Origin: an uncultured Rhodospirillaceae bacterium
GTDB taxonomy: Bacteria; Pseudomonadota; Alphaproteobacteria; RF32; CAG-239
Assembly (NCBI GenBank): GCA_900313155.1
Contig: OMQE01000142.1
Coordinates: forward strand, 1 to 5,364
Direction: 5' to 3'
Length of the DNA stretch: 5,364 bases
Shown here: piece by piece, positions 1 to 5,364 of the stretch
Layout of the letters: the number at the start of each line of letters is the position of its first letter
Numbering within the stretch: the first letter of the stretch is position 1
Program-made: the position numbers and the translations under genes
The notes under the pieces: generated by a model
Told to the model about the DNA's origin: nothing
Seen by the model: the letters and a program-made list of their open reading frames with translations, nothing else
Database searches by the model: none

Positions 1-33
1 AGTGCTTTACGGCTGTGTGCTGATTTAAGATTC

Positions 34-1914
34 TTACCTACTGCCATATCCTCCGGCACGACTACGACTGCCGGTATATGTGGTGCTTCGTCTTGAAGAG
101 CCATCAAAACTTGTGCTTCCAGAACCGGTTGTTCGTGCCAATGTGCGTTTGATTTTTGCCATTGTTGCCGCATCAATCCCCGGCAACCGGTCTAAGCCAC
201 TCAAATCTGTTGGGATATTTCCTTTCATTTTACGACCACTGGCTACACAGGCGGCAAAAAGCATCAGCTTTTGTTCTTCGCTTAAATTCGGGCGAAAATT
301 GATGGCTGAACCGCGCGCAGTTGGCGCATTAACCACTTTCATATATGTATCAAAACTGCTATCCTTACCAATAGCAACATTTTTTGTGTTAGTATATCGA
401 ACTACATCTGGTCCCAATTTGAAGGTATATTCTTCATTATTTTTAGCCAATTCAACATAATTTTCTTGCCTCATAAAATATTTTTGCAAAGAATTGCTCC
501 AGCTGGCACTGTCATTTGCAATACCATGGCGCGCAATCCAATCAGCATCAAGACTTTCAATATACGTATTATCCGGCGTTACCGCAGCGGTTTTTTTGTT
601 TTGAAAGCGTATAAATTTCCGCGCATCATCAATTATGTTGGGGTTGGCACCGCTTTTAACATCTGCCTCATATTCGGCTTGGCGCGTGGCATAAGCATCT
701 TTTGCTTCTTGCGCCAGCGTAGCGTTTGGCACAACTTCGTGGGCATCGTCAATAAATTCGTCCAAATATTTTTGCTCATATTTTCCGCTGTCGGGATTAT
801 AGACGGCAAAGTGATAGTATTGTTTGCGAATTTGCTTGAAAGTTGGACTTAAGTCTCCGCTGTCTTCAGGCAAATTCAGGGCCGTCTGATTAACCTTATC
901 TTTAATAACACCGCCAAATTGAGTTTTATCATAGTTAGCTTGTTTTTCCTTTGTGAAAAATTCCAACGAAACATCAATATAGTTTTTCGGATTCATTAAA
1001 TAGGTTTTGCGCTCACTTGCCGGCATGGCTTTTAAGGTATCAACCAGTTTTTTGTCATTAAAGTGAAAAGCGTCAAAATTATCCCAATCACCATTTTTTA
1101 AATATTCGTTAACGCTATTGACCGTGAGCGAAAGAAACGCACTGCGCTCGTCTTCTACGGCAATACGATATGTGTCACTGCCGGAAAGGCGATAGTTGGC
1201 TCGGTTAAGATATACTGTGTTAAAAAACATTTCGTTTTTAACATGCTTAAATTCATGATGCAAAATCAGCTTTTGTTTTTGCACATTTTCCAATTCTTGC
1301 CGATAGATAAAAAACAAATTCTTTTCTTTGCCGGACAATGTTGATTCAAAATTTATTGCCGGTTCGGTTTGTTTTTCAAAACGATTGATTAAATCATTCA
1401 TCAATGTTTCGTTTTCAGGCGACATTTTGAAATGGTTACGAATGACGCAAATTTCTCTTGTGCCGGCGCGAACTGATGCTCGAGTATTACTAAATTCACC
1501 GATAACTTTACCGTCATCATCAACTTCATACTGATTATCAACCGGTATAACCGAAAAACCAAGTGCCTGAATATCCAGCGGAATATCTTTTGTTTTAATA
1601 TCATAATCAAGATGCGGTAAGTAAGGTGCGCTACAAGAATTATATCTTCTGGAATTTTCTGCCGGATTTTCGAATATGTTATTAAATTCGTCTTTGCGTT
1701 TTTTATAGTCAAACCGATGAACATATTTATCAATAAATTGGGTATTTTTAAGGTCTAAATCGCGGGCAATATTCGGGTCAACAGAGTTTAAAACATCAAG
1801 ATAATTTTGCCCGCTAATCAATGTTTTCAGGCGTATTTTGTGTGCATCATCTCGCACATTGTTCATTATGACAATGTGGTTATCTTTGGTGCGAAACATT
1901 ATACTTTCAGACAT
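34..1914 (-). CDS. Uncharacterised protein with an HExxH zinc-metallopeptidase motif (626 aa)
   Basis: I do not recognise the family. From the ATG at 1914 the protein is 626 residues. The strongest clue is HEFKH at residues 220-224 (bases 1243-1257), which fits the HExxH zinc-binding and catalytic signature of metallopeptidases. It sits at the end of a predicted helix that begins near the YRQELE stretch. About 30 residues later comes EDERSAF (from residue 254), whose Glu254 or Glu256 could be the third zinc ligand, as in gluzincins. No signal peptide or membrane segment is visible, so it is either cytoplasmic or exported without a Sec signal. Residues 571-588 (SGLDRLPGI and following) loosely resemble a helix-hairpin-helix. 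The last 32 residues are a low-complexity Gly/Ser/Arg/Thr tail. The ATG at 1914 is preferred over an in-frame TTG at 1977 because it has a ribosome-binding site 7 nt upstream and because the TTG falls inside the predicted promoter. The gene is divergent from the acid phosphatase. The reading frame is certain; peptidase activity is inferred from the motif alone. Confidence 0.85.
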   Translation of the reverse strand: MSESIMFRTKDNHIVIMNNVRDDAHKIRLKTLISGQNYLDVLNSVDPNIARDLDLKNTQFIDKYVHRFDYKKRKDEFNNIFENPAENSRRYNSCSAPYLPHLDYDIKTKDIPLDIQALGFSVIPVDNQYEVDDDGKVIGEFSNTRASVRAGTREICVIRNHFKMSPENETLMNDLINRFEKQTEPAINFESTLSGKEKNLFFIYRQELENVQKQKLILHHEFKHVKNEMFFNTVYLNRANYRLSGSDTYRIAVEDERSAFLSLTVNSVNEYLKNGDWDNFDAFHFNDKKLVDTLKAMPASERKTYLMNPKNYIDVSLEFFTKEKQANYDKTQFGGVIKDKVNQTALNLPEDSGDLSPTFKQIRKQYYHFAVYNPDSGKYEQKYLDEFIDDAHEVVPNATLAQEAKDAYATRQAEYEADVKSGANPNIIDDARKFIRFQNKKTAAVTPDNTYIESLDADWIARHGIANDSASWSNSLQKYFMRQENYVELAKNNEEYTFKLGPDVVRYTNTKNVAIGKDSSFDTYMKVVNAPTARGSAINFRPNLSEEQKLMLFAACVASGRKMKGNIPTDLSGLDRLPGIDAATMAKIKRTLARTTGSGSTSFDGSSRRSTTYTGSRSRAGGYGSR

Positions 1915-1921
1915 TATAGCG

Positions 1922-1927
1922 CCTTTC
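1922..1927 (-). promoter_or_regulatory. Ribosome-binding site deciding the start of the HExxH gene
   Basis: On the minus strand GAAAGG lies 7 nt before the ATG at 1914. The longer in-frame alternative, a TTG at 1977, has no Shine-Dalgarno sequence and would remove the promoter from the upstream region. Confidence 0.6.
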
Positions 1928-1945
1928 TGTTGTTCATTTTGAGTT

Positions 1946-1974
1946 ATTGTAACACAATATCGACAAAAAATCAA
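1946..1974 (-). promoter_or_regulatory. Predicted sigma70 promoter of the HExxH gene
   Basis: On the minus strand there is TTGATT (-35, 1969-1974), a 17-nt spacer and TACAAT (-10, 1946-1951). A TGT directly before the -10 makes it an extended -10 element. The expected transcript start is near 1939, giving a leader of about 25 nt to the ATG at 1914. The sequence just upstream of the -35 is nearly pure A/T and could act as an UP element. Confidence 0.6.
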
Positions 1975-2025
1975 CAAATTTTTATATTTTTTGGGAAAAG
2001 AGGCATAAAATTTTTTAGTTATGTA

Positions 2026-2055
2026 TTGATATTTTGTTTGTTTTTGTGATACTTT
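2026..2055 (+). promoter_or_regulatory. Predicted sigma70 promoter of the acid phosphatase gene
   Basis: TTGATA (-35, 2026-2031), an 18-nt spacer and TACTTT (-10, 2050-2055), with TGA directly before the -10 as an extended element. The -10 is weak, so the TG may matter. Transcription would start near 2062, leaving a leader of about 26 nt before the ATG at 2088. It is divergent from the promoter at 1946-1974, with about 50 bp of A/T-rich DNA between the two -35 boxes. I see no Pho-box-like direct repeats. Confidence 0.5.
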
Positions 2056-2074
2056 TCTTTAGATTTGTCTGTAT

Positions 2075-2079
2075 AGGAG
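2075..2079 (+). promoter_or_regulatory. Ribosome-binding site deciding the start of the acid phosphatase gene
   Basis: AGGAG is followed by an 8-nt gap and the ATG at 2088. This rules out the longer in-frame ATG at 2034, which has no Shine-Dalgarno sequence and lies inside the predicted promoter. The 2088 start also places a canonical signal peptide at the very N-terminus. Confidence 0.75.
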
Positions 2080-2087
2080 TGATTTTT

Positions 2088-2810
2088 ATGAAAAAAATAT
2101 ATGCAATATTGTTTGTTTTTACAACCTTGATGGTAACGGTTTGTCATGCGAAAGTTTCCTCATTTTTAACCGCCGCAGAAATCCCGACCGGCGCGGAATT
2201 TTTGCCTTTGCCGCCAACGCCGACCGACGCAGCTTTTTATAACGATTGGCGCCGTTACGAATGGGGAAAAACAATGCGTAACACCGAACGTGGCAAACAG
2301 GCGGTTGAAGATGCCGTTCATACTGTGGAATATTTTGCTAAAATATATTCTGAACCGTTCGGAATGGAAATTTCGAACAAAAATACGCCGGAAATATTCG
2401 CTCTGATGGAACGTTTGTTGGAAACAACTTTTATTTGTAACGATAAATCAAAAAGCCGAATTATGCGTAAAAGACCGTTTATGCAATTTAACGAACCTAC
2501 GCCGGTGCCGCAAGACGAAGAAAGATTGAGCACCAATTCTTCTTATCCGTCAGGACACACCACTATGGGCTGGGCAATTGCGTTGGTTTTGGCCGAAATA
2601 AATCCGGATAGGCAAGATGCCATATTAAAACGCGGGTTTGAATATGGTGAGAGCCGCGTTATTGTAGGATTCCATTACCAAAGTGATGTTGACCACGCAC
2701 GCATTATTACCTCGGCTTTAGTTAACCGCTTGCATGCAAACGGCGATTTTATGGAGCAACTGAAAAAAGCAAAAGATGAGTTTTTGCGTCTTCATGAGAC
2801 TCAAAAGTGA
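2088..2810 (+). CDS. phoN: Class A non-specific acid phosphatase (PAP2 superfamily), secreted
   Basis: A 240-residue enzyme expected to hydrolyse a broad range of organic phosphomonoesters in the periplasm, releasing phosphate through a phospho-histidine intermediate. Residues 1-21 form a Sec signal peptide: MKK, a hydrophobic core, and a likely cut after CHA at Ala21. The class A signature KX6RP-X(12-54)-PSGH-X(31-54)-SRX5HX3D is complete: Lys122 and Arg129-Pro130, then SSYPSGHT (residues 151-158), then SRVIVGFHYQSD (residues 189-200). The spacings of 23 and 31 residues are within the allowed ranges. His196 should be the nucleophile and His157 the acid/base. The wording after PSGH (GWAIALVLAEINPDRQ, then LKRG, then QSDVD) closely resembles PhoN of Salmonella and PhoC of Morganella, and the length is typical. 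The symbol phoN is given by resemblance; phoC would serve equally. The gene is monocistronic, with its own promoter and ending at a shared terminator. Lipoprotein sorting was considered at Cys19, but the preceding Val makes a poor lipobox. Confidence 0.95.
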   Translation: MKKIYAILFVFTTLMVTVCHAKVSSFLTAAEIPTGAEFLPLPPTPTDAAFYNDWRRYEWGKTMRNTERGKQAVEDAVHTVEYFAKIYSEPFGMEISNKNTPEIFALMERLLETTFICNDKSKSRIMRKRPFMQFNEPTPVPQDEERLSTNSSYPSGHTTMGWAIALVLAEINPDRQDAILKRGFEYGESRVIVGFHYQSDVDHARIITSALVNRLHANGDFMEQLKKAKDEFLRLHETQK

Positions 2811-2844
2811 TAAATTTTCGTGAAAAAATTTTAACTTACCAAAA

Positions 2845-2871
2845 AAACGGCAGATGATTGGTCTGCCGTTT
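2845..2871. terminator. Bidirectional intrinsic terminator between convergent genes
   Basis: There is a perfect 10-bp inverted repeat: AAACGGCAGA (2845-2854), a 7-nt loop, and TCTGCCGTTT (2862-2871). The minus-strand transcript of the 148-residue gene meets it 21 nt after its stop and ends in a 7-base U tract, three of whose bases are in the stem. The plus-strand transcript of the acid phosphatase reads into it 34 nt after its stop and leaves through UUUGUAUUUGUUU, a weaker tract. It lies midway in the 82-bp gap between the two converging stop codons. Confidence 0.85.
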
Positions 2872-2892
2872 GTATTTGTTTGGTTGGAAAAG

Positions 2893-3339
2893 TTATGCCC
2901 GATATTCCGCGCGAGCACGCAAAACCGAATCCGCCAACATTTGCGGAGCCGAAATTTCTTTAGTTGCAACGCGACGAACTTCGGTAAAATCTTGTGATTT
3001 TTGAGCAAATTCTTTCGGGTATGCTTTGGCAAAATCTTTCTTAAATTTTGCCGGCTCGCCAAACCCTAATTCATGATACTTAGCCATCACCATATAAAGC
3101 ATACCGTCGGTGCCCTTGTAGCTCATGTGGCTACCGCCGTTTTCGGCGTTAATTCGGGCATATTTGGCAATCATTTTTACGGCGGAAAGACTATCCCACA
3201 GCTTACGCTCTGCCAAACCCGATTGTAAATTAGACTGTCTGATGGCAGCACCGGCCAAAAACAATAAATCTTCCTTATCTCTACATATATCTAATGCCGC
3301 AACAAACTGTTGTCCGCGTGTTTTTTTCTTTTCAGTCAT
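2893..3339 (-). CDS. Uncharacterised 148-aa protein
   Basis: I do not recognise this protein. It is 148 residues, rich in Ala, Lys and Arg, and looks almost entirely alpha-helical, with no signal peptide, membrane segment or paired cysteines (one Cys, at residue 19). A lysine-rich start (MTEKKKTRG) leads into a helical stretch containing ICRDKEDLLFLAG. A middle region follows with GGSHMSYKGTDGMLYMV, then a basic helical end containing FKKDFAKAYPKEF. It is probably a soluble cytoplasmic protein. The ATG at 3337-3339 has AGGGAG 7 nt upstream and a strong promoter just beyond. The gene converges on the acid phosphatase and diverges from alaS, so it appears monocistronic. The good ribosome-binding site, promoter and terminator support a real, expressed gene. 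No function can be assigned from the sequence or from its neighbours. Confidence 0.85.
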   Translation of the reverse strand: MTEKKKTRGQQFVAALDICRDKEDLLFLAGAAIRQSNLQSGLAERKLWDSLSAVKMIAKYARINAENGGSHMSYKGTDGMLYMVMAKYHELGFGEPAKFKKDFAKAYPKEFAQKSQDFTEVRRVATKEISAPQMLADSVLRARAEYRA

Positions 3340-3346
3340 GGCTTTT

Positions 3347-3352
3347 CTCCCT
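3347..3352 (-). promoter_or_regulatory. Ribosome-binding site of the 148-aa protein gene
   Basis: AGGGAG on the minus strand lies 7 nt before the ATG at 3337-3339. It is a strong Shine-Dalgarno sequence at ideal spacing and fixes the start codon. Confidence 0.75.
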
Positions 3353-3381
3353 GTTCATAATTATATCCTTTTATTATTTTT

Positions 3382-3410
3382 ACTATATCACATCGGCGCT
3401 GCTCTGGCAA
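3382..3410 (-). promoter_or_regulatory. Predicted strong sigma70 promoter of the 148-aa protein gene
   Basis: On the minus strand: TTGCCA (-35, 3405-3410), exactly 17 nt, then TATAGT (-10, 3382-3387). Each hexamer matches consensus at five of six positions, and TGA before the -10 makes it an extended element. Transcription would begin near 3375, giving a leader of about 36 nt. It is the best-matching promoter in the window. Confidence 0.65.
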
Positions 3411-3444
3411 CAAATTTAAGTTGTCGGAAAGTGCAAAAAATGTC

Positions 3445-3472
3445 TTGATTTTTCAGTAAATTTTGCTATATT
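3445..3472 (+). promoter_or_regulatory. Predicted sigma70 promoter of alaS
   Basis: TTGATT (-35, 3445-3450), a 16-nt spacer and TATATT (-10, 3467-3472), with TGC directly before the -10. A start near 3479 would give a leader of about 144 nt before the alaS ATG at 3623, unusually long beside the other leaders here (about 25-36 nt). It is divergent from the promoter at 3382-3410, with the two -35 boxes 34 nt apart. A TATAAA at 3540-3545 could be a secondary -10 but lacks a credible -35. Confidence 0.55.
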
Positions 3473-3488
3473 AGAATGCGGGTTTTAT

Positions 3489-3512
3489 CTTGAGATTGTT
3501 TTTATTCTCAAG
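3489..3512 (+). promoter_or_regulatory. Hairpin at the 5' end of the alaS leader
   Basis: CTTGAGA (3489-3495) and TCTCAAG (3506-3512) form a perfect 7-bp stem with a 10-nt U-rich loop. It begins about 10 nt after the predicted transcript start. Right after it comes a pure A/T inverted repeat, TAAAAAAA (3517-3524) and TTTTTTTA (3530-3537). The two together could mark a weak attenuator or a transcript-stabilising structure. The pairing is visible in the sequence; any role is inference. Confidence 0.35.
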
Positions 3513-3561
3513 TCTGTAAAAAAATCATGTTTTTTTATGTATAAAATATCTTGCCAAGCGA

Positions 3562-3606
3562 AAAAGTTTGCGCTAACTTAATGCCGTTTGAATTTAATAA
3601 ACTTTT
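3562..3606 (+). promoter_or_regulatory. Long-range stem abutting the alaS ribosome-binding site
   Basis: AAAAGTTT (3562-3569) can pair with AAACTTTT (3599-3606), extended inward by one G-U pair, around a loop of about 29 nt. Its 3' arm ends at the base before the Shine-Dalgarno GGGAAG (3607-3612). Folding could therefore influence ribosome access. The stem is A/T-rich and weak, and the repeat could be chance in such AT-rich DNA. An overlapping near-palindrome (AAGTTTGCGCTAACTT, 3564-3579, 14 of 16 symmetric) is an alternative reading as a protein-binding site. Confidence 0.25.
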
Positions 3607-3612
3607 GGGAAG
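3607..3612 (+). promoter_or_regulatory. Ribosome-binding site deciding the alaS start
   Basis: GGGAAG stands 10 nt before the ATG at 3623. An in-frame ATG at 3581 would add 14 residues ([14 protein letters not shown]) but has no Shine-Dalgarno sequence. AlaRS proteins normally begin only a few residues before the IRxxFLxxF motif, which is here at residues 8-16 of the shorter form. Confidence 0.6.
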
Positions 3613-3622
3613 ATATAAAAAA

Positions 3623-5364
3623 ATGACTGTCAGTGTTAATCAAATCCGCAAAACGTTTCTGGACTATTTTGCAAAACAAGGGCATAAGGTTGTGCCGTCA
3701 TCATCGCTGGTGCCGGATAACGACCCTACTTTAATGTTCACAAATTCCGGCATGGTGCAATTTAAGAACATTTTGGCGGGTAACGAAACGCGGGATTATA
3801 CACGAGCAACCACAGCACAAAAAAGTGTGCGCGCCGGTGGCAAACATAACGATTTAGACAGCGTGGGTTATGACGTGCGTCACCATACGTTTTTTGAAAT
3901 GCTCGGCAACTTTTCGTTTGGGGACTATTTCAAAGACTATGCTATCCCATACGCATGGGAGCTTTTAACCAAAGAATTTGGTTTGCCGAAAGAAAAACTG
4001 GCGGTCACAATTTATCATAATGATGATGAAGCACACGATATTTGGAAAAAAGTGTCCGGTCTGCCGGAAGACAGAATTATTCGCATATCTACCAAAGATA
4101 ATTTTTGGCAAATGGGCGATACCGGTCCGTGCGGTCCGTGTTCCGAAATTTTTTATGACCACGGTCCGGAAGTTTGGGGCGGTTTGCCGGGGACGCCGGA
4201 AGAAGATGGCGACCGTTTTATTGAAATTTGGAATTTGGTGTTTGACCAATTTGAAGATTTGCCGGACGGTTCGCGCATCAACCTAAAGCGTCCGTCAATT
4301 GATACCGGTATGGGTTTGGAGCGTATTGCCGCTATTTTACAGGGTGTTCATTCTAATTTTGAAACTGATATGTTCCAACACTTGATTAAGGCGATTGCCG
4401 ATATAGCCAATACCGACCCGAACGGTCCGCTCAAGGCTTCGCACAATGTGGTAGCTGACCATTTACGTGCCATTTGCTTTTTGATTGCCGACGGGGTATT
4501 ACCTTCTAATGAAGGGCGTGGTTATGTGTTGCGCCGTATCATGCGTCGCGCTATGCGCCATGCTTATTTACTCGGCGTTAAAGAACCGATGATTTATAAA
4601 CTTTTACCGACTTTGCAACAAGAAATGGGTGAGGCATATCCGGAACTTTATGCACGTGAAAATTTAATTCGCGAAACTATTGCCATTGAAGAAGAACGCT
4701 TTGGACGCACACTGGATAAAGGCATGAAGTTGCTTGATGATGAGGTGTCAAAACTATCGAACGGGACAAAATTGAGCGGTGAAACAGCGTTCAAATTATA
4801 TGACACATACGGATTTCCGCTTGATTTGACACAAGATGCGCTTAAAAACAAAAATATTGAAGTTGATGTGGAAGGCTTTGATGCCTGTATGGAAAAACAA
4901 AAAGCCGAAGCTCGCAAAAATTGGGCCGGTTCAGGCGATGAAGGCGTGGCAAAAGTTTGGTACGGGATTCAGGATAAATGTGGCGCAAGTGAATTTTTGG
5001 GCTACAGTACCTTGAAGGCCGATGCTGAAATCACAGCTTTGGTGCAAGACAATGCTGAAGTTCAGGAGGTTAGCACAGGTAAGTTTGAATTGGTTGCCAA
5101 CCAAACGCCGTTTTATGGCGAATGTGGCGGTCAGGTGGGTGACGTTGGTTGCATTAAAGGCAAAAATTTCAGCGCAGATGTGGTGGACTGTAAACGAAAA
5201 TTAAATGGTATATTTGTTCATATTTGCGAGCTGAAAAGCGGTCTTGTTAAAGTTGGTGATGTGGCAAATTTTGCCGTTGATGCCGAAAACAGAGCACGTA
5301 TTTGCGCAAACCACTCGGTAACACACTTGGCACATAAGGCGCTAAAACAGGTTTTGGGTGACCA
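3623..5364 (+). CDS. alaS: Alanyl-tRNA synthetase, N-terminal two-thirds (cut by window edge)
   Basis: Cytoplasmic class II synthetase that charges tRNA-Ala with alanine and clears mischarged Ser- and Gly-tRNA. The window holds 580 codons of the roughly 880 usual for bacteria, open to the right edge. The N-terminus (IRKTFLDYF, residues 8-16) and NSGMVQFKN (41-49) are typical. Class II motif 2 lies in [19 protein letters not shown] (86-104), [10 protein letters not shown] follows at 167-176, and motif 3 is [15 protein letters not shown] (227-241). The tRNA-recognition region contains [13 protein letters not shown] (298-310) and [11 protein letters not shown] (393-403). The editing domain begins with [12 protein letters not shown] (496-507) and reaches the zinc-binding HxxxH, His564 and His568 in NHSVTHL. 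The second metal-ligand pair and the C-terminal C-Ala domain lie beyond the window. Cys501 stands where I recall Ser in many homologues (ESGGQ). No frameshift or stop was found. The gene is divergent from the 148-residue gene and has a long leader. Confidence 0.98.
   Translation, partial: MTVSVNQIRKTFLDYFAKQGHKVVPSSSLVPDNDPTLMFTNSGMVQFKNILAGNETRDYTRATTAQKSVRAGGKHNDLDSVGYDVRHHTFFEMLGNFSFGDYFKDYAIPYAWELLTKEFGLPKEKLAVTIYHNDDEAHDIWKKVSGLPEDRIIRISTKDNFWQMGDTGPCGPCSEIFYDHGPEVWGGLPGTPEEDGDRFIEIWNLVFDQFEDLPDGSRINLKRPSIDTGMGLERIAAILQGVHSNFETDMFQHLIKAIADIANTDPNGPLKASHNVVADHLRAICFLIADGVLPSNEGRGYVLRRIMRRAMRHAYLLGVKEPMIYKLLPTLQQEMGEAYPELYARENLIRETIAIEEERFGRTLDKGMKLLDDEVSKLSNGTKLSGETAFKLYDTYGFPLDLTQDALKNKNIEVDVEGFDACMEKQKAEARKNWAGSGDEGVAKVWYGIQDKCGASEFLGYSTLKADAEITALVQDNAEVQEVSTGKFELVANQTPFYGECGGQVGDVGCIKGKNFSADVVDCKRKLNGIFVHICELKSGLVKVGDVANFAVDAENRARICANHSVTHLAHKALKQVLGD

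Noticed and set aside
1..33. Possible feature downstream of the HExxH gene at the left edge.
   Set aside because: Only 33 bases are available and no hairpin, ribosome-binding site or start is visible.
80..852. Plus-strand open frames at 80-460 and 466-852 opposite the HExxH gene.
   Set aside because: They are antisense shadows with no ribosome-binding sites or recognisable domains. The minus-strand frame is continuous with a promoter and start signals.
2811..2833. A/T-only inverted repeat after the acid phosphatase stop codon.
   Set aside because: The pairing is seven A/T pairs with no G/C, too weak beside the clear terminator at 2845-2871.
3527..3544. Five-codon upstream reading frame (MFFYV) in the alaS leader.
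   Set aside because: It has no Shine-Dalgarno sequence and no alanine codons, so it does not look like an attenuator peptide.
3581..3592. ATGCCGTTTGAA, one mismatch from the 12-base neisserial DNA uptake sequence; GCCGTCTGAT near 883 is also close to the 10-mer.
   Set aside because: There are only two imperfect copies and no paired inverted arrangement, and the genes do not look neisserial. Chance is the simpler explanation.
3581..3622. 14-codon in-frame N-terminal extension of alaS from the ATG at 3581.
   Set aside because: It has no ribosome-binding site, and the extension precedes the normal AlaRS N-terminus.
3479..3622. T-box riboswitch controlling alaS.
   Set aside because: No T-box consensus, specifier stem or strong terminator/antiterminator pair is visible, and T-boxes are largely a Firmicutes feature.
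3965..4286. Overlapping open frames on both strands within alaS, and others at 4648-4917 and 5022-5204.
   Set aside because: They lie wholly inside the conserved AlaRS coding frame and have no signals of their own.

Overview
The window carries four protein genes: three complete and one cut by the right edge. Base composition is moderately low in GC (roughly 40% by eye). Genes are densely packed, with AT-rich gaps and sigma70-type promoters. The only good phylogenetic marker is the alanyl-tRNA synthetase. Its wording around motif 3 ([20 protein letters not shown]) and in the linker before the editing domain looks alphaproteobacterial to me. The best guess is an AT-rich, possibly host-associated alphaproteobacterium. 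This is inference from memory and is not backed by any search.

Layout from left to right. (1) A 626-residue protein on the minus strand (34-1914) belongs to no family I recognise. It has an HEFKH sequence that fits the HExxH zinc-metallopeptidase signature, a possible downstream glutamate ligand, and a Gly/Ser/Arg/Thr-rich C-terminal tail. (2) Divergent from it on the plus strand is a secreted class A non-specific acid phosphatase (2088-2810) with a signal peptide and the complete phosphatase signature. (3) A perfect 10-bp hairpin (2845-2871) lies between converging genes and probably terminates both. (4) A 148-residue uncharacterised protein follows on the minus strand (2893-3339), with its own strong promoter. 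(5) A 283-bp divergent intergenic region holds that promoter, the alaS promoter and a structured alaS leader. (6) alaS runs on the plus strand from 3623 and leaves the window after 580 codons, inside the editing domain.

The genes do not form an operon. Each has its own promoter, and they alternate in orientation as two divergent pairs around one convergent terminator. Nothing ties them to a common pathway: alaS is housekeeping, the phosphatase scavenges phosphate in the periplasm, and the other two are orphans. No tRNA, rRNA, CRISPR array, insertion sequence or prophage feature was seen. The most novel item is the HExxH protein. A smaller curiosity is that all four predicted promoters carry a TGn extended -10 element.
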